Shown here one piece after another: positions 8,887-17,452 of a stretch of 64,000 bases of DNA. Each line of letters starts with the position of its first letter. Position 1 is the first letter of the stretch. A model generated the notes under the pieces. The model did not search any database. It worked only from the letters and a program-made list of their open reading frames with translations, and was not told where the DNA came from. The DNA lies in assembly GCF_000466985.1 (NCBI RefSeq), contig NZ_BATC01000008.1, forward strand, positions 20,103 to 84,102. The letters run 5' to 3'. The stretch comes from Brevundimonas abyssalis TAR-001 (lineage in GTDB: Bacteria; Pseudomonadota; Alphaproteobacteria; Caulobacterales; Caulobacteraceae). The position numbers were made by a program, and so were the translations under genes.

Positions 8887-9249
8887 GGTCGTCTCTCCTT
8901 GCTGATGTCGGGCCACGCCTGCCGCGGCCTCGATGGCGATCGACGGACCGGGAGACGGACGGCCCGCAGGTCGGAGCGCCGCAGGCGAGAGAGACCCCGA
9001 AGCGCACGCGAAGGACTGGGCGGGGCGTGTTTCTTGCTTGCGCGAGGAGGCCGTCAGGCCGGGGAAGAAACTCGCCCCGCCCGGTTGCGGAAGACGACCG
9101 GCTTTCGGTCAGATCAAGCCATTGAGAGGCCGCGCACGGCTGAGCCCGCTGCCAGGAGAGCCGGCCCGTCCGCTCCTCGGTCAGCCGGCAAACGGACGGT
9201 CGGCGGCGACCTTACCCGCCCGTCATAGGCGCGCGCCCAACGCCCTGGC
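8887..9249. other. Gene-free stretch upstream of the DUF736 gene
   Basis: 363 bases between the DUF736 start and the end of chrA. It should hold the promoter for the leftward DUF736-ardC group. I see no convincing coding frame, repeat or terminator. Confidence 0.4.
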
Positions 9250-10491
9250 TCAGAGAAGAACGATGCCGGCGCCCCCCGCCGCCACGATCACCGCCACGAT
9301 GTTCAACCGACTGGTCCAAACGTAGAGCACCGCCAGCGACGCCGCGAAAATCCCCACGCCGATGACCAGGGGAGAGATCCGTTCGCTCGTCGCCAGGGCG
9401 AGTTCGACGGTCGTCGCCGCGATCAGGCCCACCACGGCGGCGGTGATGCCCTCCAGCAAGGCGTGCAGTCGCTTGTCCTCCAGCACGGCCTCCAGACGAT
9501 CATACAGGACCAGGGAGAAGCCGAACGCCGGCAGGAACACCCCCGCCGTCATCACCACCGCGCCGACCGGCCCGCCGCCGACATAGCCCACGAAGGTGGC
9601 GAAGATGATTAGTGGAGCGGGCAGCACCCCCGACAGGGCCAAGCCGTCGAGGAACTGTCCATCGGTCATCCAGCCTCGCCCCACGGCGTCGTTGCGGATG
9701 AACGGGATGGCCGTATAGGCACCGCCGAAGGTGAGCAGTCCGGCCTTCAGGCCGGACGCGAACAAGGACAGGAGCGAGGCATCGACCGCTCCGGTCACGA
9801 TCGGCGCAATGTCGAGGTCCGCTGTCGAACCCGACGACGTCACGACCCAGGCCAGCGCGACCGCGACGATGAAGACCAACGCGGCCAGGATCCCACGCCC
9901 CAGCGCCAGAAGCGCATAGACGAGCCCGGCCGCTGGCAGGGTGATCCAGAACGGCGTCCCCGCGAAGGCCGCCAAGCCGCAGACGACGGCGATGACCCAG
10001 AGCCAGCGATTGCGCAGAACGTGTTCGCCGATGCGATGCACGGCCCGGACGATGAGCGCGATGACGGCCGCCTGGATGCCGAGGAAGGCGGCTCCCAGCG
10101 CCGTCCCGTCGATGTCGAGGGCGAAATAGGCCCAAGACAGCCCCATCATCAGCAGGAAGCCCGGCAGCATGAAGCCCAGGCCAGCCAGCACGCCGCCGAT
10201 GCGGCCCCTGGCCCGCATGCCGAGATGGACGCAAAGTTCGTGCGCCTCTGGGCCCGGCAGGGCCTGCATGACGGCCAGCAGGCGGTTGAAGCGGGGGCTG
10301 GATATCCAGCGCTCCTCGTCGACCAGCTCGCGGCGGATCATGGCGATCTGGGCGACGGGTCCGCCCCAGGCCATGAAGCCGAACTTCAGGAAGCGGAGGA
10401 ACAGCGCGGCGTACCCGAGCGGGGGCGGCTGCGGATCGGCGGCGACGCGATCCAGCGACGCGCTCACGGCCGCTTCCGCAGGGTGGCCCAT
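9250..10491 (-). CDS. chrA: Chromate efflux transporter ChrA
   Basis: 413-residue two-domain (long-chain) CHR transporter that exports chromate across the inner membrane. Each half shows the CHR signature: FLKFGFMAWGGPVAQIAMI with MQALPGPEAHELCVHLG in the first, and GLKAGLLTFGGAYTAIPFI with LSGVLPAPLIIFATFVGY in the second. About ten hydrophobic segments are present. It overlaps the end of the upstream methyltransferase gene by 28 bases, so the two are probably translated together. No ChrB regulator is visible. Confidence 0.92.
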   Translation of the reverse strand: MGHPAEAAVSASLDRVAADPQPPPLGYAALFLRFLKFGFMAWGGPVAQIAMIRRELVDEERWISSPRFNRLLAVMQALPGPEAHELCVHLGMRARGRIGGVLAGLGFMLPGFLLMMGLSWAYFALDIDGTALGAAFLGIQAAVIALIVRAVHRIGEHVLRNRWLWVIAVVCGLAAFAGTPFWITLPAAGLVYALLALGRGILAALVFIVAVALAWVVTSSGSTADLDIAPIVTGAVDASLLSLFASGLKAGLLTFGGAYTAIPFIRNDAVGRGWMTDGQFLDGLALSGVLPAPLIIFATFVGYVGGGPVGAVVMTAGVFLPAFGFSLVLYDRLEAVLEDKRLHALLEGITAAVVGLIAATTVELALATSERISPLVIGVGIFAASLAVLYVWTSRLNIVAVIVAAGGAGIVLL

Positions 10492-11084
10492 GTGAAGGCC
10501 TGAAACCCTCCGGCCGGGGTCCGGTGATAATCCGTCCAGTGGTCCACGAGATCGAAATCGACCTCGAACTCACGGTGCAATCCGGCCACGTCGTAGCGGC
10601 GGACCGGCAGTCCGCTGCATCGGTCGGGCCCTTCCGGCGCGAAGGTGGCGATGATCACATGGCCATCGGGCGCCAGGCCGGCCGCCAAGGCCCGCCGGTA
10701 GGCCGCTCGCGCCTCGACCGTGATCAGGAAATGAAAGACTGCTCGGTCGTGCCAGAGATCGTAGCGCCGCTTCGCCCGCCAGGTGACGATGTCGGCGACG
10801 CGCCAGTCCACCCGATCCGCTCGCGCGCCCAGGCGCGCTTTCGAGACCTCCAGGGCTTCCTCTGCGATGTCCAGGACGGTCAGGTCGCTCCAGCCCAGAT
10901 CGAGCAGCCGGTCCACCAGGGCCGACGCGCCTCCGCCGACATCGATCAGTGACCGGCGCGGACCGGCGCCCACGCGGCGCAGCGCCTCAAGCGAGGCGGT
11001 CGGGGTCGCCTCGAACCAGCTGACCTGATCGGACGTCTTCGACCGATAGACGTCGTTCCAACGGTCGCCGTCATGACCGGTCAT
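10464..11084 (-). CDS. Class I SAM-dependent methyltransferase
   Basis: 206 residues. Motif I is visible as LIDVGGGASALVDRLL, followed by LTVLDIAEEALEVSKARLG, typical of small-molecule methyltransferases. The N-terminus (DRWNDVYRSKTSDQVSWFE) resembles the thiopurine/tellurite methyltransferase-like group. It is upstream of and overlaps chrA, so it may be part of a metal-oxyanion resistance operon. The substrate is not known. Confidence 0.82.
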   Translation of the reverse strand: MTGHDGDRWNDVYRSKTSDQVSWFEATPTASLEALRRVGAGPRRSLIDVGGGASALVDRLLDLGWSDLTVLDIAEEALEVSKARLGARADRVDWRVADIVTWRAKRRYDLWHDRAVFHFLITVEARAAYRRALAAGLAPDGHVIIATFAPEGPDRCSGLPVRRYDVAGLHREFEVDFDLVDHWTDYHRTPAGGFQAFTWATLRKRP

Positions 11085-11113
11085 GGATTTCGGCGAGTCC
11101 CTGTAGGTTCAAA

Positions 11114-12031
11114 TCAAGCCCCAGCGTCATCGTCGACCTCGTCGCGCAGTTGCACCAGCCGCTCTTCACAGACCATCTCCGCCAGCCCACGCAGCACCTC
11201 TACCCGTTCCGTCAACCAGGCCAGTTCCTCGTCGCTGATCTTGTAGTGCTTGGAGTAGCGCGCCTTGACGTATGCTTCGCGCAACAGCTCGAAGCAGCGC
11301 CGCTCGAACTTGCTCTCACGCGGCCACGCCGCCGTGAGGCGCGCGTCGATCGCCTCGCCCTTCTTGCGTAGAAAGGCGAGGTTGTGCGCTTTGCCGCTAT
11401 ACAGCGTCACCACCAGCAAGATGCAGTGGTAAAGGTGCTCAGCAGCCTGATGAAGAAGGAAGGCCGCCCAGTTGCGGTCTCCCATCTCGATATAAAACTT
11501 CGCGCCAGCCTGCGCTCCGGTGGCGCTGGTGATCCACTTCTCGAAATGCTGCTCGGCTTCCGCCAGCGCCACCTGCGCCTTAAGGTCCGCTGGCTTGTGC
11601 AGCTTGGCGCCAGGCGTGTCGTGCAGAACCACGCCCTCCCGCACGATGTCGGCGAAGAAGTAGCGACCCCGGTCCAACTGCTCGTTCACGTCGTCCAGGC
11701 TGTGAACGATCAGGCTGACCGGTGTCTTGATGTCCGGCCCCAAGGGCATCAGCCGGTTTTCGGCGTCATGCCAGAACTCGCCGTCGGTCAGGTCTTCGTG
11801 GTCGACCACGATCAGCAGGTCGAAGTCGGAGAAGTAGCGGCCGACCGGATCGTGCACCCAGTCGCCGCGCGCGTATGATCCGTAGAGGATGATCTTGAGG
11901 ATATTGCCGTTCTTCAGCCGCGCGGCCCGGCGCGTCGAGATCGCCTCCTCGAACGACTCCCGAACCACCTCCACCACCCGGCGCAATTCCGCCTGCTTGC
12001 GCAGCGGCAGATGATCGAGACTCTTCTTCAT
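11114..12031 (-). CDS. Fused nucleotidyltransferase (MNT)-HEPN protein
   Basis: 305 residues. The N-terminal domain has the pol-beta nucleotidyltransferase motif, a GS helix and paired aspartates (YGSYARGDWVHD...FSDFDLLIVV). The C-terminal half is a helical HEPN domain (about residues 150-300) with RYSKHY near its end. In split MNT-HEPN toxin-antitoxin pairs the MNT partner adenylylates and silences the HEPN RNase; here both are one chain, so it may be a self-regulated toxin or a housekeeping relative. ATG 12031 is supported by GGAGA upstream. It lies between the chrA group and the mer-like group on the same strand. Confidence 0.8.
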   Translation of the reverse strand: MKKSLDHLPLRKQAELRRVVEVVRESFEEAISTRRAARLKNGNILKIILYGSYARGDWVHDPVGRYFSDFDLLIVVDHEDLTDGEFWHDAENRLMPLGPDIKTPVSLIVHSLDDVNEQLDRGRYFFADIVREGVVLHDTPGAKLHKPADLKAQVALAEAEQHFEKWITSATGAQAGAKFYIEMGDRNWAAFLLHQAAEHLYHCILLVVTLYSGKAHNLAFLRKKGEAIDARLTAAWPRESKFERRCFELLREAYVKARYSKHYKISDEELAWLTERVEVLRGLAEMVCEERLVQLRDEVDDDAGA

Positions 12032-12100
12032 CGCCAGAGTCTCCCTGATGGCGGCTCGAACAGCAAGCCTCGCGTCCAAGTGGAGCGCGCGTCGTGAATC

Positions 12101-12463
12101 CTAGGCGTTGTGGATCAAACGGAGCAGTGTCCCGTCGAGGTCGATCAAGGCACCAATGCGCAGTCCTGATGCTTCGACGGCGGGCGCGTGAAGCCGGGGC
12201 GCTCCCCAGCACTGCCCGGGCAGGCCGGCGGCCTTGCAGACGGCGTAAAAGCCGTCGAGGTTGTCGAGATGTAGGCAGCAGCTGAACGAACTGGTCGTCG
12301 GGTCGAGGTCGGCATAGGGAAAGAACTCAAGCGTGAGATCGCCGCGCTTGAGGATCATCCAGCCCTCGTCGCGCCAGCCTTCGACGAAGCCCAACGCCGC
12401 ATAGAACCGCGACGTGAGTTCGAAATCCCGCGAGGGTAGATTCGGCGTGGCGTGATCGGTCAT
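12101..12463 (-). CDS. VOC-family protein, bleomycin-resistance-like
   Basis: 120 residues of the glyoxalase/bleomycin-resistance (VOC) fold: NLPSRDFELTSRFYAALGF at the start and a repeated beta-alpha-beta unit ending DLDGTLLRLI. Members of this branch bind bleomycin-type drugs or small metabolites. It follows the GDCCVxC gene by nine bases on the same strand and so belongs to the merT-like operon. Its role there is not clear. Confidence 0.78.
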   Translation of the reverse strand: MTDHATPNLPSRDFELTSRFYAALGFVEGWRDEGWMILKRGDLTLEFFPYADLDPTTSSFSCCLHLDNLDGFYAVCKAAGLPGQCWGAPRLHAPAVEASGLRIGALIDLDGTLLRLIHNA

Positions 12464-12472
12464 GGACTGAGC

Positions 12473-12691
12473 CTAGCCGCAACATCCCTTGCCATCCACC
12501 TGAACCGGCGGACAGGCGGTGTCGCCATAGGAGCAGAAGACGCAGCAGTCTCCGGGCAGGGGCCTTAGCTGGCGCCTGCATCCGAGGCAGTTGTAGAACC
12601 AGAGGCAGGCGTCGGTCGGCATCGTCTCCGTCGCGGCGTGGCGGCAGTGCGGACAGACGAGCGTCGAGGTCAGAACCACGGGCGTGCTCAT
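12473..12691 (-). CDS. GDCCVxC-domain small Cys-rich protein
   Basis: 72 residues with ten cysteines. Two zinc-ribbon-like pairs (CPHC, CLGC) are followed by the family motif GDCCVFCSYGD and a CCG tail. The GDCCVxC family is commonly found beside MerT-like transporters, and some members carry selenocysteine; here the positions are ordinary TGC/TGT cysteines. Its start overlaps the stop of the MerT-like gene (12,688-12,691). It probably carries a soft metal ion in the cytoplasm. Confidence 0.82.
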   Translation of the reverse strand: MSTPVVLTSTLVCPHCRHAATETMPTDACLWFYNCLGCRRQLRPLPGDCCVFCSYGDTACPPVQVDGKGCCG

Positions 12692-13074
12692 CGGAGGGCT
12701 GCCAAGCGCAGCATGAGGAATGGTTCAATCAGGGGTTCCCAGACGAAGGCCGTCGCCACAAGAGCCGTCGCAACTACTAGAACCCAGAAGGACAGACGCG
12801 ATGGCCGGTCGCAGCTCGCATCGGTTCGGCAGCGCCGCAAGCGCCAAAAGTGCAGCAGCCAGCCCACCGCGACGATGAGCAGGGCGATCGGGGTCAGCGT
12901 ATGGCGCAGGCCCGCGAGCATCGCCGCGCCGGCGAAGGAAAGCCCGACGACGGACAGAGCTAGCGGCAGGACGCAGCAGGCGGCCCAAGCGAGAACCGAC
13001 GCCGCGCCGGCAATAGCGGCTGAGGCGCCGACGGCAATTTCGGCCTTGTCGCGGTCGGTAGGATCGGGAGTCAT
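12688..13074 (-). CDS. MerT-like mercuric/heavy-metal membrane transporter
   Basis: 128-residue inner-membrane protein with three hydrophobic helices. The first helix carries the paired cysteines typical of MerT (WAACCVLPLALSVVGLSFAG). ATG 13074 has CAGGAGC upstream. It is the first gene of a leftward operon with the GDCCVxC and VOC genes, starting just after a MerR-type operator-promoter. No merA reductase is present in the window, so the group may import or move a metal other than mercury, or be a fragment of a mer locus. Confidence 0.82.
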   Translation of the reverse strand: MTPDPTDRDKAEIAVGASAAIAGAASVLAWAACCVLPLALSVVGLSFAGAAMLAGLRHTLTPIALLIVAVGWLLHFWRLRRCRTDASCDRPSRLSFWVLVVATALVATAFVWEPLIEPFLMLRLAALR

Positions 13075-13103
13075 CGGCAGCTCCTGTTCAGCGCCAGTCA
13101 CCC

Positions 13104-13134
13104 GCTCTACAACCCGTAGCGGCTACGGGTTCAA
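13104..13134 (-). promoter_or_regulatory. MerR-type operator-promoter for the merT-like operon
   Basis: A perfect inverted repeat, AACCCGTAG (13,111-13,119) and CTACGGGTT (13,123-13,131), around CGG. Read on the minus strand it lies between TTGAAC (13,129-13,134) and TAGAGC (13,104-13,109), a spacer of 19 bases. An overlong spacer with a dyad inside it is the hallmark of promoters that MerR-family activators twist open. It sits between the merT-like gene and the divergent merR. Confidence 0.78.
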
Positions 13135-13148
13135 GAGTGATGTGTGCG

Positions 13149-13538
13149 ATGAAAATCGGCGAACTGTCGGCGCGGGCGGGGGTCCACCTCGAAACGATCC
13201 GCTATTATGAACGGATCGGGCTTTTACCTCCGCCTGGACGGACCAGCAACGGTCATCGCCGTTATGGGTAGCAGGAGGCCCAGCAACTGCGCTTCATCCG
13301 GCGGGCGCGTGATCTGGGCTTTGGGATTCCCACGATCCGCGATCTCGTGGCGCTTAGCGATGCCGAGACTGAAGCCTGCGGGGCTGTGCGGGACTTGATG
13401 CGGAGCCATCTGGAATTGGTGGATGAGAAGATCGCCGACCTCGAGCGGCTGGGAACGGTGCTGGGTCGCGCCCTCGACGGCTGCGAGGACGGCGATCAGG
13501 CGCGCTGCCCCGTCATCGAGGCGCTCGGCGCCGGGTGA
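13149..13538 (+). pseudogene. MerR-family regulator with in-frame premature stop
   Basis: Starting at ATG 13149 the frame encodes a canonical MerR N-terminus (MKIGELSARAGVHLETIRYY, then ERIGLLPPPGRTSNGHRRYG). Codon 41, at 13,269-13,271, is TAG. After the stop the same frame continues perfectly as the rest of the protein (QQLRFIRRARDLGF...) to TGA at 13,538, for 129 codons in all. The C-terminal part has cysteines (EACGAV, GCEDGDQARCP) typical of metal-sensing MerR proteins. So one nonsense substitution has disrupted an otherwise intact regulator. It is divergent from the merT-like operon it should control. Confidence 0.88.
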
Positions 13539-14004
13539 GTTTCGTCGGTTGACGCCTTTGCGCAGAGGCGGCGCCGCATGCGAGGCTCGTTTCAGTGTCG
13601 GGACGCGGTGATGGTGACGGCGGCTCGCGACAGGCCTCTTCGCAGCGGCAGCATTCGTCGGCGCAGAGGCGGCAGTGCTCGTGCTTGTCGGCGTGCTTGT
13701 CGCATTCGGCGGCGCAGTCGGCACAGGCCTGGGCGCAGGCTTCCAACATGCGCTTGATGAGGGCCTCATTGCCGCCCGCGCGCCGCGCGGCCAGACCGCC
13801 CGTGACGAGACAGACATCGGCGCAGTCCAGGTTCAGGCGGATGCACTGGGTCAGGTCCGCCACTATCTTCTCGGCCAGGCAGGCGTCGGCGCAAATGCGG
13901 CAGACGGCGGCGCAGCCGTAGGCGGCCTCGATGGCGCGAACGAGGGAGTCGTTGACGTCGCCTCGCACGTCGGGGTGGCTGTTGATCATCGGTTGGATAT
14001 GCAT
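13513..14004 (-). CDS. Four-helix-bundle Cys-rich copper-storage-like protein (Csp/DUF326)
   Basis: 163 residues. The helical core is packed with Cys in CxxxC-type spacing (AAYGCAAVCRICADACLAEK, LDCADVCLV, CAQACADCAAECDKH, CRLCADECCRCEEAC), as in Csp copper-storage and related DUF326 proteins, which bind many Cu(I) ions inside the bundle. No signal peptide is seen, so it is cytosolic. Residues after about 130 form a proline/arginine-rich tail absent from the paralogue at 23,980-24,393; the tail overlaps the end of the broken merR by 26 bases and may be an extension caused by loss of the original stop. Confidence 0.85.
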   Translation of the reverse strand: MHIQPMINSHPDVRGDVNDSLVRAIEAAYGCAAVCRICADACLAEKIVADLTQCIRLNLDCADVCLVTGGLAARRAGGNEALIKRMLEACAQACADCAAECDKHADKHEHCRLCADECCRCEEACREPPSPSPRPDTETSLACGAASAQRRQPTKLTRRRAPR

Positions 14005-14251
14005 GGGAAGCTCCTCACGGTTCCCGGAACAAGTCAGACCGATTGCCGCTGTTCCCGCGCCTGGCGTTCCCTATTCATCCGCGAGCCCCGCCGACGGCGG
14101 CGCGAGCGTCTGGCCTTGTCGGATAACGGGCGCGGGACCGCTGACGCGGCCCCGGCTTTCCCGCCTATTCCGCCGCGAACGGAGCGTCCGTCGCCTGCTC
14201 AGCCGCCGGACCGAGTTGCGCCCGTCAACCGGTCGTGCGAAGGTCTTCCGC

Positions 14252-14611
14252 ATGTGGAATGTCATCCGCACATTCATCATCGCCTTGGCGTTCGTTGGCT
14301 TTCTTGACCAGTCGATGGCGCGCGCCGCTCCGTTGCCTGTCGCTGCCGACGCGGTCGAGATGTCCTCGGACTGCGCGGAAATGGCGATGGACCAAGCCGA
14401 CCCATCAGACGGGAAACGCATGCCGTGCGACGAGATGACGCCGGAGTGCATGGTCCAGATGGGATGCACGGCGGTTTCGCCGGTGCTGAGGCCTGAATCG
14501 ATACTGTCTCATCCGTCGGTGGGCGTACCAGCGGCCTACGACCGGGTGGTGACGCGCCTGACGGGGACGACCCCGTGTCCGCTTCGAGATCCTCCCAGAC
14601 TCCAGCCCTGA
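14252..14611 (+). CDS. Small secreted Met/Cys-containing protein of the copper operon
   Basis: 119 residues. A signal peptide (NVIRTFIIALAFVGFLDQSMARA) precedes a short acidic region rich in Met and Cys (SSDCAEMAMDQ, MPCDEMTPECMVQMGC) that could bind copper in the periplasm. It precedes the outer-membrane factor gene by about 100 bases and probably belongs to the same efflux operon. I do not recognise a named family. ATG 14252 puts the signal peptide at the N-terminus; the longer open frame upstream is not supported. Confidence 0.65.
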   Translation: MWNVIRTFIIALAFVGFLDQSMARAAPLPVAADAVEMSSDCAEMAMDQADPSDGKRMPCDEMTPECMVQMGCTAVSPVLRPESILSHPSVGVPAAYDRVVTRLTGTTPCPLRDPPRLQP

Positions 14612-14711
14612 CACTGTCTTCGCGGGCGGCGCACCATTGGACGCCGACCATTCGAGCAGCTGAACCCGTAGCCTGACGGCGACGGGTCCGAGGGTTTCGG
14701 AGTTCCTTGTC

Positions 14712-15983
14712 GTGTTAAAATCATCTGCCGGTCGGGCGCGCCGCGGCGCGCCGCTCTGGCTCCGCGCCGCATCGTTCGGCGGCTGCGCCTTGCTCATCGC
14801 AGGCTCGGTCCAGGCTGAACCTCTGACGTTCGAACAGGCCTTGGAGGCCAGCTCGGACGCGCCGTCCCTGCGCGCCAGCGAACTGGGCGTGGACGCCGCC
14901 CGGGCCTCTGCGATCGCCGCCGGTCGGCTGCCGGATCCCCGCCTGCGCGTCGGCCTGAGCAACTATCCGGTGTCGGGTCCTTCGGCCGGCCGGTTCGACG
15001 AGAGCGCGATGACCATGTTTCAGGTCGGCGTTCAGCAGGATGTTCCAAGCCGGGCGCGCCGGCGCGCCGAACGTGAAGTCGCCGGGGCGGATGTCGACGT
15101 GGCCCGGGCGAGGGCGGCGACCACCCTCTGGGAGGTGCGCATCGCCGCCGGCCAGGCCTGGATTGATCTGCACTACGCCGAGCGCCGGCTGGCCGTCCTC
15201 GATGAGCTTCTGGCGTCGCTCGAGCCGCTCTGGGAGGCGGCGCCCGCCGCGGTGGCGTCATCCCGGCTCCGCCCGGCCCAGGCCCTCGGACCTGTGGAGT
15301 TGAAGGCCGATCTTGAGGACAGGCGCGACGGCCTGGACGCGAACATCGCCGAGGCGCGCGCTGGACTTTCGCGCTGGACCGGCGATCCGGCGCCGACAAC
15401 GGACGGCCCGCCGCCGGACATCGATCTCGATCCGACCGCCCGGCGCATCAGCCTTGCGGACCTGCCGCCCCTGCGGGCCTACCGCGCCGCCGCCGAGCGC
15501 GCCGAGGCGGATGTCGATCTGGCCCGCGCGGGCCGGCGGCCCGACTGGTCGTTCGAGGTGGGTTATTCGCGCCGCGACCCGATGTTCGGCGATCTCGTCT
15601 CCGTCGGCGCCAGCGTCCGCCTCCCGCTGTTTCAATCGACACGACAGGCGCCGCTGATCACCGCCCGCGCAGCCGATGCGCGACGCGTCGCCGCCGAGCG
15701 TGAGGCGCTCGAGCGCGCCCTCTCGGCGGAGCTCCAGGGCGATCTGGCCCGGTACGAATCGGCGCGAACGCGCTGGATCCGGGCGAGGGACGTGGTCCTG
15801 CCCAACCTGCGCTCCCGCGCCGATGTCGAGACCGCCGGCTATGCGGCCGGCTCCGCGGACATGTCCGGGGTCATCGACGCCTTTACCGCCCTGGCCAATG
15901 CCCGCCTCGACGCCCTGGACCGGGAAGCCGAGGTGGCGCGGCTCGCCGTCCAGATCACCCTGACCTACGGGAGCGGCCAATGA
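14712..15983 (+). CDS. Outer-membrane efflux factor, TolC/CzcC/CusC-like
   Basis: 423 residues. A signal peptide (LLIAGSVQA) is followed by EPLTFEQALEASSDAPSLRASE and two long alternating coiled-coil repeats, as in TolC-family outer-membrane channels (OEP domain). It gives the RND pump a duct across the outer membrane. The start is GTG 14712. Its stop codon overlaps the ATG of the adaptor gene (ATGA at 15,980), so the three pump genes are coupled. Confidence 0.88.
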   Translation: MLKSSAGRARRGAPLWLRAASFGGCALLIAGSVQAEPLTFEQALEASSDAPSLRASELGVDAARASAIAAGRLPDPRLRVGLSNYPVSGPSAGRFDESAMTMFQVGVQQDVPSRARRRAEREVAGADVDVARARAATTLWEVRIAAGQAWIDLHYAERRLAVLDELLASLEPLWEAAPAAVASSRLRPAQALGPVELKADLEDRRDGLDANIAEARAGLSRWTGDPAPTTDGPPPDIDLDPTARRISLADLPPLRAYRAAAERAEADVDLARAGRRPDWSFEVGYSRRDPMFGDLVSVGASVRLPLFQSTRQAPLITARAADARRVAAEREALERALSAELQGDLARYESARTRWIRARDVVLPNLRSRADVETAGYAAGSADMSGVIDAFTALANARLDALDREAEVARLAVQITLTYGSGQ

Positions 15984-17452
15984 TCCGGCTCGAGCGCAAC
16001 CATCTCCGGTGGGCGACGGCCGCCGCCGGTCTGATCATCATCGGCGCCGGCCTCGGATGGGGACTCTCCAGACCTGGGGCGGATCGCGCGGAGGCGCCCG
16101 AAGCCGCGTCGGGCGAGCGCGAGGTGCTCTACTGGTACGATCCCATGGTCCCGGACCAGCGGTTCGACCGGCCGGGCAAGTCCCCCTACATGGATATGGA
16201 CCTGGTCCCCCGATACGCCGACGAGGCCTCGGACACCGGGGCCGGCGTTCGCATCGATCCCGCTCTCGTCCAGTCGCTCGGCGCCCGCTTCGCCACGGTT
16301 CGATCAGGAACCCTGGAGGGCGATGTCGCGGCGACGGCCGTCGTCGATTTCAACGCGCGCGACGTGGCCGTCGTCCAGGCTCGCGCCGCCGGCTTCGTCG
16401 AACGCGTCTATGACCGCGCGCCCGGCGACGTCATCCGGGCCGGCGCGCCGCTGGTCGATCTGCTCGTGCCTGAGTGGGGCGGCGCCCAGCTCGAGTATCT
16501 CGCGCTCCGGCGCACGGGAGATGCGGCCCTCACGGCCGCTGCGCGCCAACGCCTCATCCTGCTGGGCATGCCCGAAAGCCTGGTCGCTGCGGTCGAGCGC
16601 TCGGGCCGGCCCCGGACGACGGTGACGGTGTCCAGCCCGATCGGCGGCGCCATTCGCACGCTCGGCGTCAGGGCCGGGATGAGCGTGCCCGCCGGCATGA
16701 CCCTGGCCGAGATCAATGGGCTTTCGACCGTGTGGCTCAACGCAGCGATACCCGAAGCCATGGCGGGCCGCCTGCGCGTCGGGCGCACCGTCGGGGTGAC
16801 GCTGGCGGCCTTCCCCGGCGAGCGGATGACGGGGCGGCTGACCGCCCTGTTGCCGGAAATCGCGGGCGACAGCCGGACCGTGACGGCCCGCATCGAGATG
16901 ACCAATCGTGGAGGTCGGCTGCGGCCGGGCATGTACGGGCAGATCGTCTTCGGCGGCGAGTCCGGGACCACCCTGCTCGTACCGTCCGAGGCGGTGATCC
17001 GGACCGGCCGGCGGACGCTCGTCATGCTCGCGCTGGAGGGCGGCCGCTATCAACCCGCAGAGGTCCGGGTCGGGCGCGAAGCCGGCGGGCAGACGCAGAT
17101 CCTCGCCGGACTCAATGAAGGCGAGCGGGTGGTCGCGTCCGGGCAGTTCCTGCTGGATTCGGAAGCCAGCCTGTCGGGCGTGGAGGCGCGCAACCTCGAC
17201 CAGGCCGCGGCCGCCGACGGACCGGCCATCCACCGGGCCAGCGGACGGGTCCAGGCGATCGGGGAGGGGACCATAACCCTCGCCCACGGACCGGTGCCGG
17301 CGTTGCAGTGGCCGGCGATGACCATGACCTTCCGGATTCCGGAGACGGTCGATCAGGACGTATCGATCGGCGACCAGGTGGACTTCACCTTCGAGGCGGC
17401 GGACAGCGAACCGACGGTGCGCAGCCTGACCCGCAAGGAAGCAACCCGATGA
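15980..17452 (+). CDS. cusB: Periplasmic adaptor of a copper/silver RND pump, CusB-like with C-terminal CusF domain
   Basis: 490 residues. An N-terminal membrane anchor is followed by a heavy-metal-binding module ([27 protein letters not shown]), then barrel-sandwich and beta-barrel domains of the membrane-fusion-protein fold. The last 70 residues are a CusF-type copper-binding domain ([20 protein letters not shown], with the metal-binding Trp and Met residues). Fusion of CusF to the adaptor means metal can be handed over within one chain. ATG overlaps the previous stop, and its own stop overlaps the CusA start. Confidence 0.9.
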   Translation: MIRLERNHLRWATAAAGLIIIGAGLGWGLSRPGADRAEAPEAASGEREVLYWYDPMVPDQRFDRPGKSPYMDMDLVPRYADEASDTGAGVRIDPALVQSLGARFATVRSGTLEGDVAATAVVDFNARDVAVVQARAAGFVERVYDRAPGDVIRAGAPLVDLLVPEWGGAQLEYLALRRTGDAALTAAARQRLILLGMPESLVAAVERSGRPRTTVTVSSPIGGAIRTLGVRAGMSVPAGMTLAEINGLSTVWLNAAIPEAMAGRLRVGRTVGVTLAAFPGERMTGRLTALLPEIAGDSRTVTARIEMTNRGGRLRPGMYGQIVFGGESGTTLLVPSEAVIRTGRRTLVMLALEGGRYQPAEVRVGREAGGQTQILAGLNEGERVVASGQFLLDSEASLSGVEARNLDQAAAADGPAIHRASGRVQAIGEGTITLAHGPVPALQWPAMTMTFRIPETVDQDVSIGDQVDFTFEAADSEPTVRSLTRKEATR

